From the NCBI GenBank assembly GCA_013361525.1, contig JABFXY010000126.1:1-56752 (forward strand): 56,752 bases of DNA, written 5' to 3'. Made by a program: the position numbers and the translations under genes. Below the pieces are notes generated by a model, which was given only the letters and a program-made list of their open reading frames with translations, was not told the origin of the DNA and did not search any database. Below, piece after piece: positions 30,904-40,028 of the stretch (the stretch's first letter is position 1; the number at the start of each line of letters is the position of its first letter). The DNA is from Polyangiaceae bacterium. GTDB lineage: Bacteria; Myxococcota_A; Polyangia; Polyangiales; Polyangiaceae.

Positions 30904-31206
30904 TCACGGGGAGCGAGGCTCCACTTTCCCAGGTTCGGACTTCGGCCGTGCGCTGCTCTTCGTCGCGGGTTGCGTCGATTCGGGCGTGGCTGTGGGCTTG
31001 GCGGAGTTTCGGCCCGGGTTGCGAAGCTCTTCTTCGCCGGCGGGGCCGAGGTCGACGTCGGCTGGCTCGGCGGGCCACGGGCTCTCGCTCGCGGAGCCCC
31101 AGCAACCGGCGGCAAAAAGGCCCAGAACGACGAGCCCGCCGGTGACCAACGACGCGGTCACGGCGGGCACGAATGAATGGTTGCTACGACCCAGCTGCGC
31201 TCGCAT
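30904..31206 (-). CDS. Small Pro/Lys-rich lipoprotein
   Basis: A 100-residue protein with a signal ending in the lipobox LFAAGC (probable lipidation near residue 35) and a low-complexity tail rich in Pro, Ser, Glu and Lys, with no recognised domain. It sits between the subtilase and the endonuclease III-like gene, in the same orientation, with 22- and 26-bp gaps, so the four genes from 32992 to 28633 may be one transcription unit. Short and unrecognised; expression is unproven. Confidence 0.55.
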   Translation of the reverse strand: MRAQLGRSNHSFVPAVTASLVTGGLVVLGLFAAGCWGSASESPWPAEPADVDLGPAGEEELRNPGRNSAKPTATPESTQPATKSSARPKSEPGKVEPRSP

Positions 31207-31228
31207 CGACCTGGGCCTTCTAGCAGGT

Positions 31229-32992
31229 TCACTCCGTCTCGGCGAGGCAGGTCCGCGCGATGAAAAGGCTCGCGATGCCGTTCAACGCGCACCACACGAC
31301 GAGCGCGACCGTCCCGAAGGGGGCGTACGCCTGGCCGAGCAGCACGACCGACGCGAGGTACGCAGCCGTTCCGACGCCCACGCCGGCGACGAACGGGCGC
31401 GCACGCTTCCACTGGAAGGTCGTGACGAGCAGCGCGAGAGGAACGATCGCGGTCGCGAGCGGCAAGAGCCGGTGGACCGACGCGCCGATGTAGAAGTCGA
31501 GATCCGCAAACGGCCGCGACAGGACATCGACCGGGAGCTGCGTTCGCGACAAGAACAGCGGCAGGAAGAAGAACAGGCCCGGCCCCGTGGCGAGCGCGCC
31601 GATCAGGAACTGCGGCGAGAGAAGCCGCACGTTCTTCCGCTTCGCCGCCGCCATCATGAACATGACGATCGCGCTGAACGCGGCGACGAGGCCGAGCCGC
31701 ACGAAGGCTTGCTTGAAGTGAATGGCCTTCAGCGTCGCTTCGACGTCGAGGATGCCCGCGCCGTAAAGCCTGCGGCCGCCTTCACTCGGATCGACCACAC
31801 GCGCGTGCTCGGAGAGGATGCGCTCGACCGCGTCGGGATCGGTGACGCCCATTCCGACGACCATCGCAGCGGCCGCCGCGACGTGCGGCGAGGCCATGCT
31901 GGTGCCGCGCCAGTTCGGGAACTGCTCGCACTTGTTCTTCCCGCCGTCGCAGATCGTTTGCTGGACGACGTCGACGCCGGGTGCCGCGATGTCCACACCT
32001 TTGCCGCGCGACGAGAAGCTCGCGAGCTTGTCGTTTTGATCGGTCGCGGAGACGCCGATGACGCCCTCCGACCCGCCGGGGAAGCCGACGGAGCCGCCGC
32101 TGTTGCCCGCAGCAGCAACGACGATCGTGCCTTGTGAGCGCGCGTGCGCGATCGCGTCTTCCATCACCTTCGCGTTGCGCGGGCCGCCGAGGCTCAGGTT
32201 GATGACGTGCGCGCCGTGATCGGACGCCCAACGAATCCCGTTCGCGATGTCGACGGTGGTGCCCCAGCCACCTTTGTCGAGGACCTTGATGGGCATCAGC
32301 CGCACGTGGAAGGCCAGACCTGTCGCACCGATGCCGTTGTCGGTCGACTGAGCGACGGTGCCCGCGACGTGGGTGCCGTGCCCGTGGTCGTCGTTCGCGT
32401 GCTCGTTGTCCCAGATGAAGTTCCACCCCGGGACACATCGCGTGCCTTCGAGGTCGGTTCCTTTGCGGAAGCCCTCGTGGTCCTCGCAGGCGATGCCGGT
32501 GTCGATGACAGCCACGGTGACGCCCCGACCGGTTCCGTAGTCCCACGCAGCGGGCGCGCCGACGCGCTGCATGTGCCACTGCTTTTCGTAGAGTGGATCG
32601 TTGGGGACGAAGTTCGTGTGAACCCACGAAAGCGGCTCCACGTGCTCGATACGCGCGTCGTCATCGAGCAGGTCGATCACGTCGTCGACGTCGTCGGCGG
32701 ACACTCGCGCGATTTCGATGCGCGTCTCGTCCTCGAGATCACTCTCGCTGAAGCTCGCCCCGCGGATCTTGCTCGAGACGTCGCCGAGAAGATCGGCAAT
32801 CTCGCCGTCCGAAAGGTCGTCCTTCGCGTCGATGACGACGAACCCGGGGATGTCCCAGGACGTCGTCGAGCTCTGCTCCGCGGTGGGCGGCGGCGGGAGC
32901 TCGTCGGCGGATGCACCGGACGGTGCGAGCACAGCGGCGCCGAGCGCCAGCGCGGCAATGGCCGCGAGAGGAGCGGAGCGAGAAATGGCCAT
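31229..32992 (-). CDS. Membrane-anchored subtilisin-like serine protease
   Basis: A 587-residue S8-family protease. A signal peptide (cleavage near SGASAD) is followed by a prodomain (to about 130) and the catalytic domain, with Asp164 in AVIDTGI, His205 in DDHGHGTHVAGT and Ser365 in RGTSMASPH, plus oxyanion AAAGNSGG. From about residue 415 the C-terminal part has several hydrophobic segments (LGLVAAFSAIVMFMMAAA, LATGPGLFFFLPLFL, LATAIVPLALLVTTF, LASVVLLGQAYAPFG), so the protease is held in the membrane with the catalytic domain outside. ATG 32992 fits the signal peptide; the open frame runs further up to 33073. Cys pairs in the catalytic domain suit an extracytoplasmic site. Confidence 0.9.
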   Translation of the reverse strand: MAISRSAPLAAIAALALGAAVLAPSGASADELPPPPTAEQSSTTSWDIPGFVVIDAKDDLSDGEIADLLGDVSSKIRGASFSESDLEDETRIEIARVSADDVDDVIDLLDDDARIEHVEPLSWVHTNFVPNDPLYEKQWHMQRVGAPAAWDYGTGRGVTVAVIDTGIACEDHEGFRKGTDLEGTRCVPGWNFIWDNEHANDDHGHGTHVAGTVAQSTDNGIGATGLAFHVRLMPIKVLDKGGWGTTVDIANGIRWASDHGAHVINLSLGGPRNAKVMEDAIAHARSQGTIVVAAAGNSGGSVGFPGGSEGVIGVSATDQNDKLASFSSRGKGVDIAAPGVDVVQQTICDGGKNKCEQFPNWRGTSMASPHVAAAAAMVVGMGVTDPDAVERILSEHARVVDPSEGGRRLYGAGILDVEATLKAIHFKQAFVRLGLVAAFSAIVMFMMAAAKRKNVRLLSPQFLIGALATGPGLFFFLPLFLSRTQLPVDVLSRPFADLDFYIGASVHRLLPLATAIVPLALLVTTFQWKRARPFVAGVGVGTAAYLASVVLLGQAYAPFGTVALVVWCALNGIASLFIARTCLAETE

Positions 32993-33147
32993 AGAGGAAG
33001 GGTAGCGCCCGCCCGGTTCGTGACAACGTGCGTCGCCAGGCCCTTCTCGTTTCTTCACGCTCGCCCGACGCATCGCCGAAATCAGCTGCTTGGCCGCGCT
33101 GCGTCGTGATGTACGGGCATGCTTCGGACTTAAGTTCGTGTTAGCCC

Positions 33148-34386
33148 GTGGGTGACCGCATGCCGTTTCTTATCCCCTCCCGTGAGGCACGACCCGGCGA
33201 CGATCCCATCTTCGCCCTGAACGCCGAGGCCCGCGCACGCGCGCAGGGTGGCGAGGCAATCGTCAACGCGACGGTGGGCTCGCTGCTCGACGACGAAGGC
33301 AACATCGCGACCCTCGCGACCGTCGTCCGCGCCCTCCACGAAGTTCCGCCCGCCGTTGGTGCGGCGTACGCGCCCATCGCCGGATCGGCCGATTTCCTGC
33401 GCGCGATTGCGCGCGACCTGATCGGTGATCGGCCCGAGGCGAAAATGACCGCGGCCGCTGCGACGCCCGGTGGCACCGGCGCGCTTCGTCACGCCATCGC
33501 GAACTTCCTCGAGCCGGGGCAATCGCTGCTCACGAGCTCGTTCTATTGGGGTCCGTACAAGACCCTCGCCGACGAGTCGGATCGAGGCCTCTCGGTCTTC
33601 CGAATGTTCGACGAGCAAGGTGGCCTCGATGTCGCGGCCTTCCGCTCCGCGCTCGCGAAGACGCTCGCCGAGCAGCGACGCGCGCTCGTGTTCCTGAACA
33701 GCCCCTGCCACAACCCGACGGGCTATTCGTTCGACGGCGACGAGTGGCGCAAGCTGCGCGAGGTGGTGGAGGAGCTCTCGTCGAGCGGGCCGATCACGCT
33801 GTGCCTCGACGTCGCGTACGCGCGTTTCGCTGCTGCGACTTCACGCGACGCGCAGCCGATGGAAGTGATGATGGACGAGATGTTGAAGCTCGCTGGCAAG
33901 GCGCTCGTCGTCTTCGCCTGGTCCGCATCGAAGAGCTTCCTCCAATACGGGCTTCGGGTCGGCGGCCTGGTCGCCGTCACGCCCGACGACGAAGACCGTC
34001 GTCGTATCCAAAACGCGCTTTCGTATTCGTGCCGCGGGACGTGGTCCAACGTCAACGCCGGCGGCATGTCGGCGTTGAGCCGAATCCTCGGCGACACCGA
34101 TCTGCGCGCGCAGGTCGATCGCGAGCGCAAGGAATACGTCAGCTTGCTCGCGCGTCGCGTCTCGCGCTTCAACGAGGTCGCGTCGGCCGCCGGATTGAAA
34201 TACCCGCGCTACGACGGTGGGTTCTTCACGACCGTGTTTTGCCCGGATGCGTACGGCTCCGCCGAGAAGCTGAAGGCGTCGGGGATCTTCGTCGTCCCGC
34301 AAGCGGGTGCGCTTCGCGTCGCGCTTTGCTCCGTCGCGGAGCGGGACGTGCCTCGCCTCGTCGAGGGCATCGCGAAGGTCGTCTGA
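33148..34386 (+). CDS. Class I/II aminotransferase
   Basis: A 412-residue PLP-dependent aminotransferase. Motifs are AAYAPIAGSADFLRAIARDL, the cofactor loop ATPGGTGAL, FLNSPCHNPTGYSF, LDVAYARF, SASKSFLQYGLRVGG with the Schiff-base Lys, and RGTWSN. The sequence resembles aspartate/aromatic aminotransferases of the AspC/TyrB type, and no substrate-specific residues are decisive. GTG 33148 and ATG 33160 are both usable; the conserved region begins after the latter. It is divergent from the subtilase gene by 155 bp and has no overlapping partner. Confidence 0.9.
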   Translation: MGDRMPFLIPSREARPGDDPIFALNAEARARAQGGEAIVNATVGSLLDDEGNIATLATVVRALHEVPPAVGAAYAPIAGSADFLRAIARDLIGDRPEAKMTAAAATPGGTGALRHAIANFLEPGQSLLTSSFYWGPYKTLADESDRGLSVFRMFDEQGGLDVAAFRSALAKTLAEQRRALVFLNSPCHNPTGYSFDGDEWRKLREVVEELSSSGPITLCLDVAYARFAAATSRDAQPMEVMMDEMLKLAGKALVVFAWSASKSFLQYGLRVGGLVAVTPDDEDRRRIQNALSYSCRGTWSNVNAGGMSALSRILGDTDLRAQVDRERKEYVSLLARRVSRFNEVASAAGLKYPRYDGGFFTTVFCPDAYGSAEKLKASGIFVVPQAGALRVALCSVAERDVPRLVEGIAKVV

Positions 34387-34421
34387 TTTCGTGACGATGC
34401 GCTGTTAGCATCGCCCGCACC

Positions 34422-35855
34422 ATGGAGCGGGCGCTCGGAATCGTTCGAACTTCGATCTTCGCGGCTGTTGGAATCGTCGGGTGCAGCGCGCCCGACGCCG
34501 GCCGTCAAACGTCGGAGGTCGATATCGAGACACCGCCGACCTCGACGGCGACGCTCACGACGGCCACGCCCCGCGAGCCGCCAAAGGGCAAAGGCTGGGT
34601 CAAAGAGGCCAATGGGATCATCCACCGCGCGAGCGAGGCGACCTGCTCCGCGGAGATTGCCACCCCCGCCTGCGAGGGAAACGAAAACCACATGTCGTGC
34701 AAGTCCGATTCGGAATGCACGGAGCACCCGCACGGCAAATGCGTCCATCAAACGGGCGCGCCGATGCGCGCGACCTATTGCAATTGCGATTACTCGTGCG
34801 CGAGCGATGCGGACTGCGCGAAAGACGAAGTCTGCGTATGCGGTGACACGTCGGGTCAAAAGCAGTCGAAATGCGCAAAAGCCGCCTGCAAGACGGACGC
34901 TGACTGCCCGAGCGGCACCTGCGCGCTGTCGGCGTATTTCAATGGTTGTCACACGGCTCTTCAGCTCGCGTGCAAATCCGATACGGACGCGTGCAAGGCC
35001 GACGCGGATTGCACGGGAGGGACGCATTGCGTGTTCGCGTCCGACGGCAAGACCGAGAGCTGGCAATGCCGCGGGATGGGATGTGTGATCGGTCGCCCTC
35101 TCGTCGTGGATGACGAGGTGCAAAAGGCTCCCAATGTGGAGCGCAGCGATTGGGCCGCGACGGAGGGTCTCGAGGGCCGGTACGCGGCCGATCCCGACGC
35201 CGCGGACCTTCGAGCGCATTGGCTGGAGATCGCCGCGATGGAGCATGCGTCGATCGCGAGCTTCGCGCGGTTCGCGCTGGAGCTCCTCACGCTCGGCGCA
35301 CCTCCCGGCCTACTCGTCAAAGCCCAGGCCGCGATGGCCGACGAGACGCGGCACGCCCAGCTCGCGTACTCCATCGCGCTCGAATACGGCGGCTGTGCCC
35401 TCGGACCCGGGAAGCTCGAAGCGGCGGTCGCACCCATGGATGCGACCGTCTATCGCGTGGCCTACGGCCTCGTCCGCGACGGTTGTATCGGCGAGACCTT
35501 CGGTGCGGTCGAAGGCCGGTGTCTAGCGGCGGTCGCTGTCACGCCCGAACGACGCGACGTCCTCGATCAAATCGCCGAAGACGAGCTCTCGCACGCGATG
35601 CTGGCATTCGAGGCATTGCGATGGATGGTCGCGACGTTCGGCGACGACGTCCGCGCGGCTGCACGCGATGCCCTCGCGCAAGCCCGAGAGGATCTTGCGA
35701 CGATGAGCGTTTCTTCGCGCGCCGCGCGCTCCGAGCACGGCGTCTTTCCGGCGTCGGAGCTCAAGGCGATGCGCCTCGCCGCGCTCGAGACGATCGTCGA
35801 ACCGGCGCTCAGCGCTTCTTCTTCGACTCGGGCTTCTCTGCGCTGCGCGTCGTGA
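34422..35855 (+). CDS. Cys-rich lipoprotein with C-terminal ferritin-like domain
   Basis: A 477-residue protein with a lipobox (GIVGC, about residue 21), a Thr/Pro-rich linker, a Cys-rich region (about 75-220: CKSDSECTEHPHGKCVH, CNCDYSCASDADCAKDEVCVCG) and a C-terminal four-helix ferritin-like domain. Its iron-ligand motifs are in order: E-H in AAMEHASIASFARFALELL (about 273), DETRHAQLAYS (about 307), GCIGETFGAVEG and IAEDELSHAMLAFEAL (about 387), which is the E...ExxH...E...ExxH pattern of a di-iron site. Such domains oxidise or sequester iron or act on small substrates; the extracytoplasmic location is inferred. Its last ~46 bp overlap the convergent HTTM gene. Confidence 0.85.
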   Translation: MERALGIVRTSIFAAVGIVGCSAPDAGRQTSEVDIETPPTSTATLTTATPREPPKGKGWVKEANGIIHRASEATCSAEIATPACEGNENHMSCKSDSECTEHPHGKCVHQTGAPMRATYCNCDYSCASDADCAKDEVCVCGDTSGQKQSKCAKAACKTDADCPSGTCALSAYFNGCHTALQLACKSDTDACKADADCTGGTHCVFASDGKTESWQCRGMGCVIGRPLVVDDEVQKAPNVERSDWAATEGLEGRYAADPDAADLRAHWLEIAAMEHASIASFARFALELLTLGAPPGLLVKAQAAMADETRHAQLAYSIALEYGGCALGPGKLEAAVAPMDATVYRVAYGLVRDGCIGETFGAVEGRCLAAVAVTPERRDVLDQIAEDELSHAMLAFEALRWMVATFGDDVRAAARDALAQAREDLATMSVSSRAARSEHGVFPASELKAMRLAALETIVEPALSASSSTRASLRCAS

Positions 35856-37887
35856 GCTTGGGCGGCAATGCCGGCCCGCCCGCCTCCGGTTTGTATCCCG
35901 CTTTGCGCCACGAGATGATTGGCACGGCTTCGTTGTTTTGGGGCTTCGTCTGCCCGGGTGCGGGGCACTCGTCGCGGACCCAATAGACGTCGATCGCGAT
36001 GAGCTCGTCTTTGGGGTTCTTCGTGCGTGAGGGGTATCGAAGTAGGTAATCGCGGAATTGATCGCGATACGGCTCGTTGCGATCGAGCCGAATGCGGTTT
36101 CCGTAGTCTTGCCGGAGCTGGGAAAGCCCTTCGCCGCGTGAGTCCAAGAGGTTCAAATCCGGCGCACGGCCCGTGAGCGGATCGACGTGGCGGCCGTCGA
36201 TCGTGAGCGCGTCGACCGCGAGCACGCCGTCCTCACGAATGGGATTGGGCGCGAACATGCCCCAGCCTTGGAAGGTGCGCGGGTACGTCACGGTCCACTG
36301 CAAGAACTCGGGCGACCGCTCCGGTTTGAGCGGGATCGTTCGACCCCCGAGCGTGCGCTTCGCAAGGTCGTACCACCAGCGCTCGTCCGCCCGCAGCTCT
36401 TGTCCCTCTTTCAAGGGCGGCGGAATCGACTTCAGGATGATCTTGTTCTCCATCCAGGTCTGGAGGGTCGCGCACAAGACGAGATACCCAATGAGCGCCT
36501 CGCGGAAATAGGTTTTCGCCTTTGCGACGCGTCCGTCGAAGGGCGATGGCGCCGCGGCGTCGGGGACCGGCGTCGTCGTGAGGCCGAACAGGCTCGCGAT
36601 GCCGGTTCGGCGCTCGAACACGAATGAAACTCCGCGGTCGAATTGACCGAGTGTGACGACGCGCAAGGCTCGATGGAACCATCGCCCGAAGGGAAGGGCG
36701 TCAGCGAGGGGACGAATCATCGCGCGCGGCGCGGTGATCCACGCGGCGTCGTTCGCACCCACTGGTTTTACGGCGAGTACCGAGCCCTCCGGCGCCTCGA
36801 CGATTGCGACGCGCCCTCCGTGGTCGAGCCGCGCGACGACGCGAGCCACCGTGAGCGCGAATGGGTCGCTGGTGTCGATGCCCAGCTCGCAACCGCCGGA
36901 GCGCGCGCGATAGAACCTATCCATCCGCTCGAAGTGAATGGGTAGGAGCAAAATCGGCGACCAAGAGATGAGCGCCCAGGAAAATGGCCCCAGCCGCATG
37001 AAGAGGCCGAGCGTCGTGTGGAGGCCGATCATCAAGATCATCGCGAGCGGTCGCGTGAATTTGCGCGCGTGGGGGGAGATGATGCAGGCGCAAATCGTGG
37101 CTTCGACCGCGAGCACGGTGAAGTCGGCGACCTTCAAGAGCGCGAGCGGGAAATGCTCGCGAACGAACACGCCGATCCCCGTCACCATCCGATCGATGTG
37201 GAGGACGTAATGGACGGTGTTGCCCTCGCGCCAGATGTATCCCGTCTTGTTGACGACGTTGAACAGGTAGATGAACGCAAGGTTCACCACGACGGCGAGG
37301 CCCACGAGCGTGCGGACCGCGGTCTTCGGGGCGACGGGTCGCGCCGCGGGCGCCAGATCGGCGAGGGTCGTCTCCTTCTTCGCGCGCCAGGAGGCGCGCC
37401 ACGCGTCGATCGAGAAGCGTTGCCCGAGCGGAAGGAAACACGCCCACATGCAGGCGAGGTTCTCGACGACGTAACCGCCGTTTTCGACGAGAACCATGCG
37501 CGAGTCGCGGCTCGTGACGAACAGGAACGACAGAATCGAAAAGAGTCGCGTCCGGTAGCCGACGACGAGACACAAATGGCAAATCAGGCCGAGCGCGAAG
37601 AGGACCGACACCTCACGCCAAGTCGAGAAGGCGTGAAAGAAGCTGAAGAGGTTGCCCGACGCAGGCCGGTATAGGTGGTAATCGTTGGAGAGGACACCCT
37701 CGTTGGAATAGAGGAAGTCCGCCTCCGCGAAGTGCCGGAGCGTGTCGAAGCAGAGAAACGTCCCGAGCGTGATCCGAAAGATGGCGGCAGCCCGCGGATC
37801 GACTCGCAGATACGTCCCGCGGCGCCGCCACGTGGCGAGCGCTGCCCAGATCGGCCAGAACAGCCACTCGGACGGCCGACTGCGCAT
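35809..37887 (-). CDS. HTTM-domain membrane protein (vitamin K-dependent carboxylase-like)
   Basis: A 692-residue protein. The first ~330 residues form the HTTM region with several transmembrane helices (RVDPRAAAIFRITLGTFLCFDTLRHF, LYSNEGVLSNDYHLYRP, FSFFHAFSTWREVSVLFALGLICHLCLVVGYRTRLFSILSFLF, NGGYVVENLACMWACFLPLG), matching the horizontally transferred transmembrane domain of the gamma-carboxylase family. The remainder is soluble with a Trp-rich segment (FQGWGMFAPNPIREDG). The family includes the enzyme that carboxylates Glu, but bacterial roles are mostly unknown. ATG 37887 shares one base with the TAA of the preceding gene (TAATG). Confidence 0.85.
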   Translation of the reverse strand: MRSRPSEWLFWPIWAALATWRRRGTYLRVDPRAAAIFRITLGTFLCFDTLRHFAEADFLYSNEGVLSNDYHLYRPASGNLFSFFHAFSTWREVSVLFALGLICHLCLVVGYRTRLFSILSFLFVTSRDSRMVLVENGGYVVENLACMWACFLPLGQRFSIDAWRASWRAKKETTLADLAPAARPVAPKTAVRTLVGLAVVVNLAFIYLFNVVNKTGYIWREGNTVHYVLHIDRMVTGIGVFVREHFPLALLKVADFTVLAVEATICACIISPHARKFTRPLAMILMIGLHTTLGLFMRLGPFSWALISWSPILLLPIHFERMDRFYRARSGGCELGIDTSDPFALTVARVVARLDHGGRVAIVEAPEGSVLAVKPVGANDAAWITAPRAMIRPLADALPFGRWFHRALRVVTLGQFDRGVSFVFERRTGIASLFGLTTTPVPDAAAPSPFDGRVAKAKTYFREALIGYLVLCATLQTWMENKIILKSIPPPLKEGQELRADERWWYDLAKRTLGGRTIPLKPERSPEFLQWTVTYPRTFQGWGMFAPNPIREDGVLAVDALTIDGRHVDPLTGRAPDLNLLDSRGEGLSQLRQDYGNRIRLDRNEPYRDQFRDYLLRYPSRTKNPKDELIAIDVYWVRDECPAPGQTKPQNNEAVPIISWRKAGYKPEAGGPALPPKLTTRSAEKPESKKKR

Positions 37888-40028
37888 TACTGCAGCTCTT
37901 GGCCGGGGCTCTCCGGGAATCGAAGGGGCTGCTCCTTGGGATCCTCGTCCTCTTGGAGATCGGGCTCGGGACGAGGCGCCTCGCGCTGATCACGCCTTCC
38001 GATCGGAGACGTCGTCTGAGGCGTCGTTACATAGGGGGCGACGATCGGGTTGAGCACTGCCCCGCCGCGCGCGTGTCGGAACAACCGCTCCGCGGTGATG
38101 GGCGTTTCCTCGAGCGCGGGCTTCGTGATCCAGAAGGCATCGGTGCCCGCGAACATCTGATTCTGCTCCGGCGGCTCGTACCGGGGACCGCGCCGGGTGA
38201 GATATTTGCGAAGTGCGTCCGAGAGGGCCTTGTTGTCCTCTTTCGTGACGCGTTCGAGGTAAATCGCCCATTGTCCGCCGAGCCGGTACGGGCGGTCGAA
38301 CGAAATGGTCGCCTCGGTGCCGGTCATCGTGTCGAGCTTGCGGTCGGTCTTCGTCACCACGTCGACCACGAGCTTCGATTCGAGCGCCGGCGGCTCGGGG
38401 ACGAGCACGTCCCATCGAGACGTCGCACGGGTCCACCAAGTGACGGGCTCGAGGGCCGTCGTCTTGACCTTCGGGCCGACTCCGTTCGCTTGGAAGGATT
38501 GAATCGCGATTGCGATCGCGATGGTGGCGACGGCGATTTCCCGAACGAGCGCCTGGGCGCGGAAGCGAAGCTCGGTCGATGGTGCGACTGGGTCTTTCAG
38601 CGGGACGTCCTTCGTCACCGATTGAACGCCGCACGCGTTGAGCCCCATCTCGACGCTGAGCTTGGTTCGGTTGCGCGCGACGACGTCGTAGAGCCTATCG
38701 CGCAATGCGGCGATTCCGGGGAGGGAGAGGGCGAGCCCCAGCCACCCGAAACCCGGCAGTGCGCGGAAGATCTCGACGACGGCGGCGCCGCGCGTCGCGA
38801 AAGACCCGTCCGGTCGCACGACCACGACGGTGCGCTCGACGAGCGCCGAATCGATCCCCTCCGGCATCGGGCGCTCGACGATCTTCTTCGTCTTGTCGTC
38901 ACGAAAGAGGAGCATCGGTCGCGTGCCCGGCTCTTCGGAGCCGGACGGCGGGAACTCTCCATTGCCTTGGAAGACGAGGTGTCCGGCCGTGTCGTAGCGG
39001 CGCAGTGTCTTGCAGAGCCAAAAACAAATGCCGCAATCGACGTCGAAGATGACGGTGCGGACACGCTTCGCGACGTGTTTCGTCGCAAAGCGATCCCACG
39101 TGTCGTGTGCAATGACGAGCGCCGCCAAGGCGACGAAGCAGCCGCCGAAGAGCGCATAGCGCGTCAACAGCCCATAGGTGAGGCCGTAGATCAAAAGGAG
39201 CACGGCCGCGCCGCCGCGCGCGATGCCGCGGACGAGGGGGACGACGAGCAGGATCGGGACGAGCCATTGGGACGCGTGGACGACATGCGTCAATGGCCCG
39301 AGCAAGCCGCTGTTGCGAAGCCAAAACCCGCGCGGGCTGGCGACCATGTACACGTTGAGTGCGTTGTGAAGCGCCGAGCCGTCCTTCCACGACGCGCCGG
39401 ATTGCAGCTTTGCGAGCGTCAACAGGACGAGCACCGCCAGGCCGAGAACCGCAATGGCCGCAATCGAGTGTGGGCTATAGCCCGGCAGGCGACCGCGCTG
39501 CGCCTCCGCCTCGGTGTGGAGGGCGGCGGGCGAAAGCAGATGTTGCGGTTTCGTCTCCCGCGCGAGTCGAATCTTCGCGAGCGCTGCGTCCAGGCTGAAG
39601 CTCGTGCCGAGCGGCAAGAACAGCGTCAGCGCGCAAAGGGCAATTGCGAGGGCTTCACCCGGGCCTTCGGAGAAGGTGTTTCGCGCCGAGAGGCTGACCA
39701 GCGACGCGAGCGAAAGAACGTGGAATGCGCGTGTCTTCCACCCGATGGTGAAGCAAACGTAGAAAAAGAGGATGACGAGGAGGCCGACCGCAGCCTCGCC
39801 CGGCGTAGAGAACGCGTGCATCGCGCTCCAGACGAGCCGGCCGCTGTTCTTCAGTTGATAGAGGTGCGCGTGGTTCGGCAGGAGGCCGTCATTCGAATAG
39901 AACGCGATTCGGTTTTGCCAGCGCTGCAGCCAATCGGCGATGAGGGCACCGCCGAACAAGACGCGGAAGAGGCCGAGCGAACGGGGATCGATCCGCGTGA
40001 AGTGCCGAGCGATGTCCGACACGCTCAC
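37887..40028 (-). CDS. HTTM-domain membrane protein fused to a DCC-family thiol oxidoreductase domain
   Basis: A 713-residue protein. The N-terminal ~320 residues are an HTTM membrane region (RIDPRSLGLFRVLFGGALIADWLQRW, FYSNDGLLPNHAHLYQL, SAMHAFSTPGEAAVGLLVILFFYVCFTIGW, ALCALTLFLPLGTSF). At about residue 330 begins a DCC (DUF393) domain with its D-x-D-C-G-I-C signature (VIFDVDCGICFWLC), and the C-terminal part is soluble. The same HTTM helices recur in the next gene. GTG 40028 overlaps the tryptophan dioxygenase stop by 4 bp (GTGA); GTG 40022 is also possible. HTTM and DCC domains are often neighbours; a fused, TDO-coupled version is uncommon as far as I know. Confidence 0.85.
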   Translation of the reverse strand: MSVSDIARHFTRIDPRSLGLFRVLFGGALIADWLQRWQNRIAFYSNDGLLPNHAHLYQLKNSGRLVWSAMHAFSTPGEAAVGLLVILFFYVCFTIGWKTRAFHVLSLASLVSLSARNTFSEGPGEALAIALCALTLFLPLGTSFSLDAALAKIRLARETKPQHLLSPAALHTEAEAQRGRLPGYSPHSIAAIAVLGLAVLVLLTLAKLQSGASWKDGSALHNALNVYMVASPRGFWLRNSGLLGPLTHVVHASQWLVPILLVVPLVRGIARGGAAVLLLIYGLTYGLLTRYALFGGCFVALAALVIAHDTWDRFATKHVAKRVRTVIFDVDCGICFWLCKTLRRYDTAGHLVFQGNGEFPPSGSEEPGTRPMLLFRDDKTKKIVERPMPEGIDSALVERTVVVVRPDGSFATRGAAVVEIFRALPGFGWLGLALSLPGIAALRDRLYDVVARNRTKLSVEMGLNACGVQSVTKDVPLKDPVAPSTELRFRAQALVREIAVATIAIAIAIQSFQANGVGPKVKTTALEPVTWWTRATSRWDVLVPEPPALESKLVVDVVTKTDRKLDTMTGTEATISFDRPYRLGGQWAIYLERVTKEDNKALSDALRKYLTRRGPRYEPPEQNQMFAGTDAFWITKPALEETPITAERLFRHARGGAVLNPIVAPYVTTPQTTSPIGRRDQREAPRPEPDLQEDEDPKEQPLRFPESPGQELQ

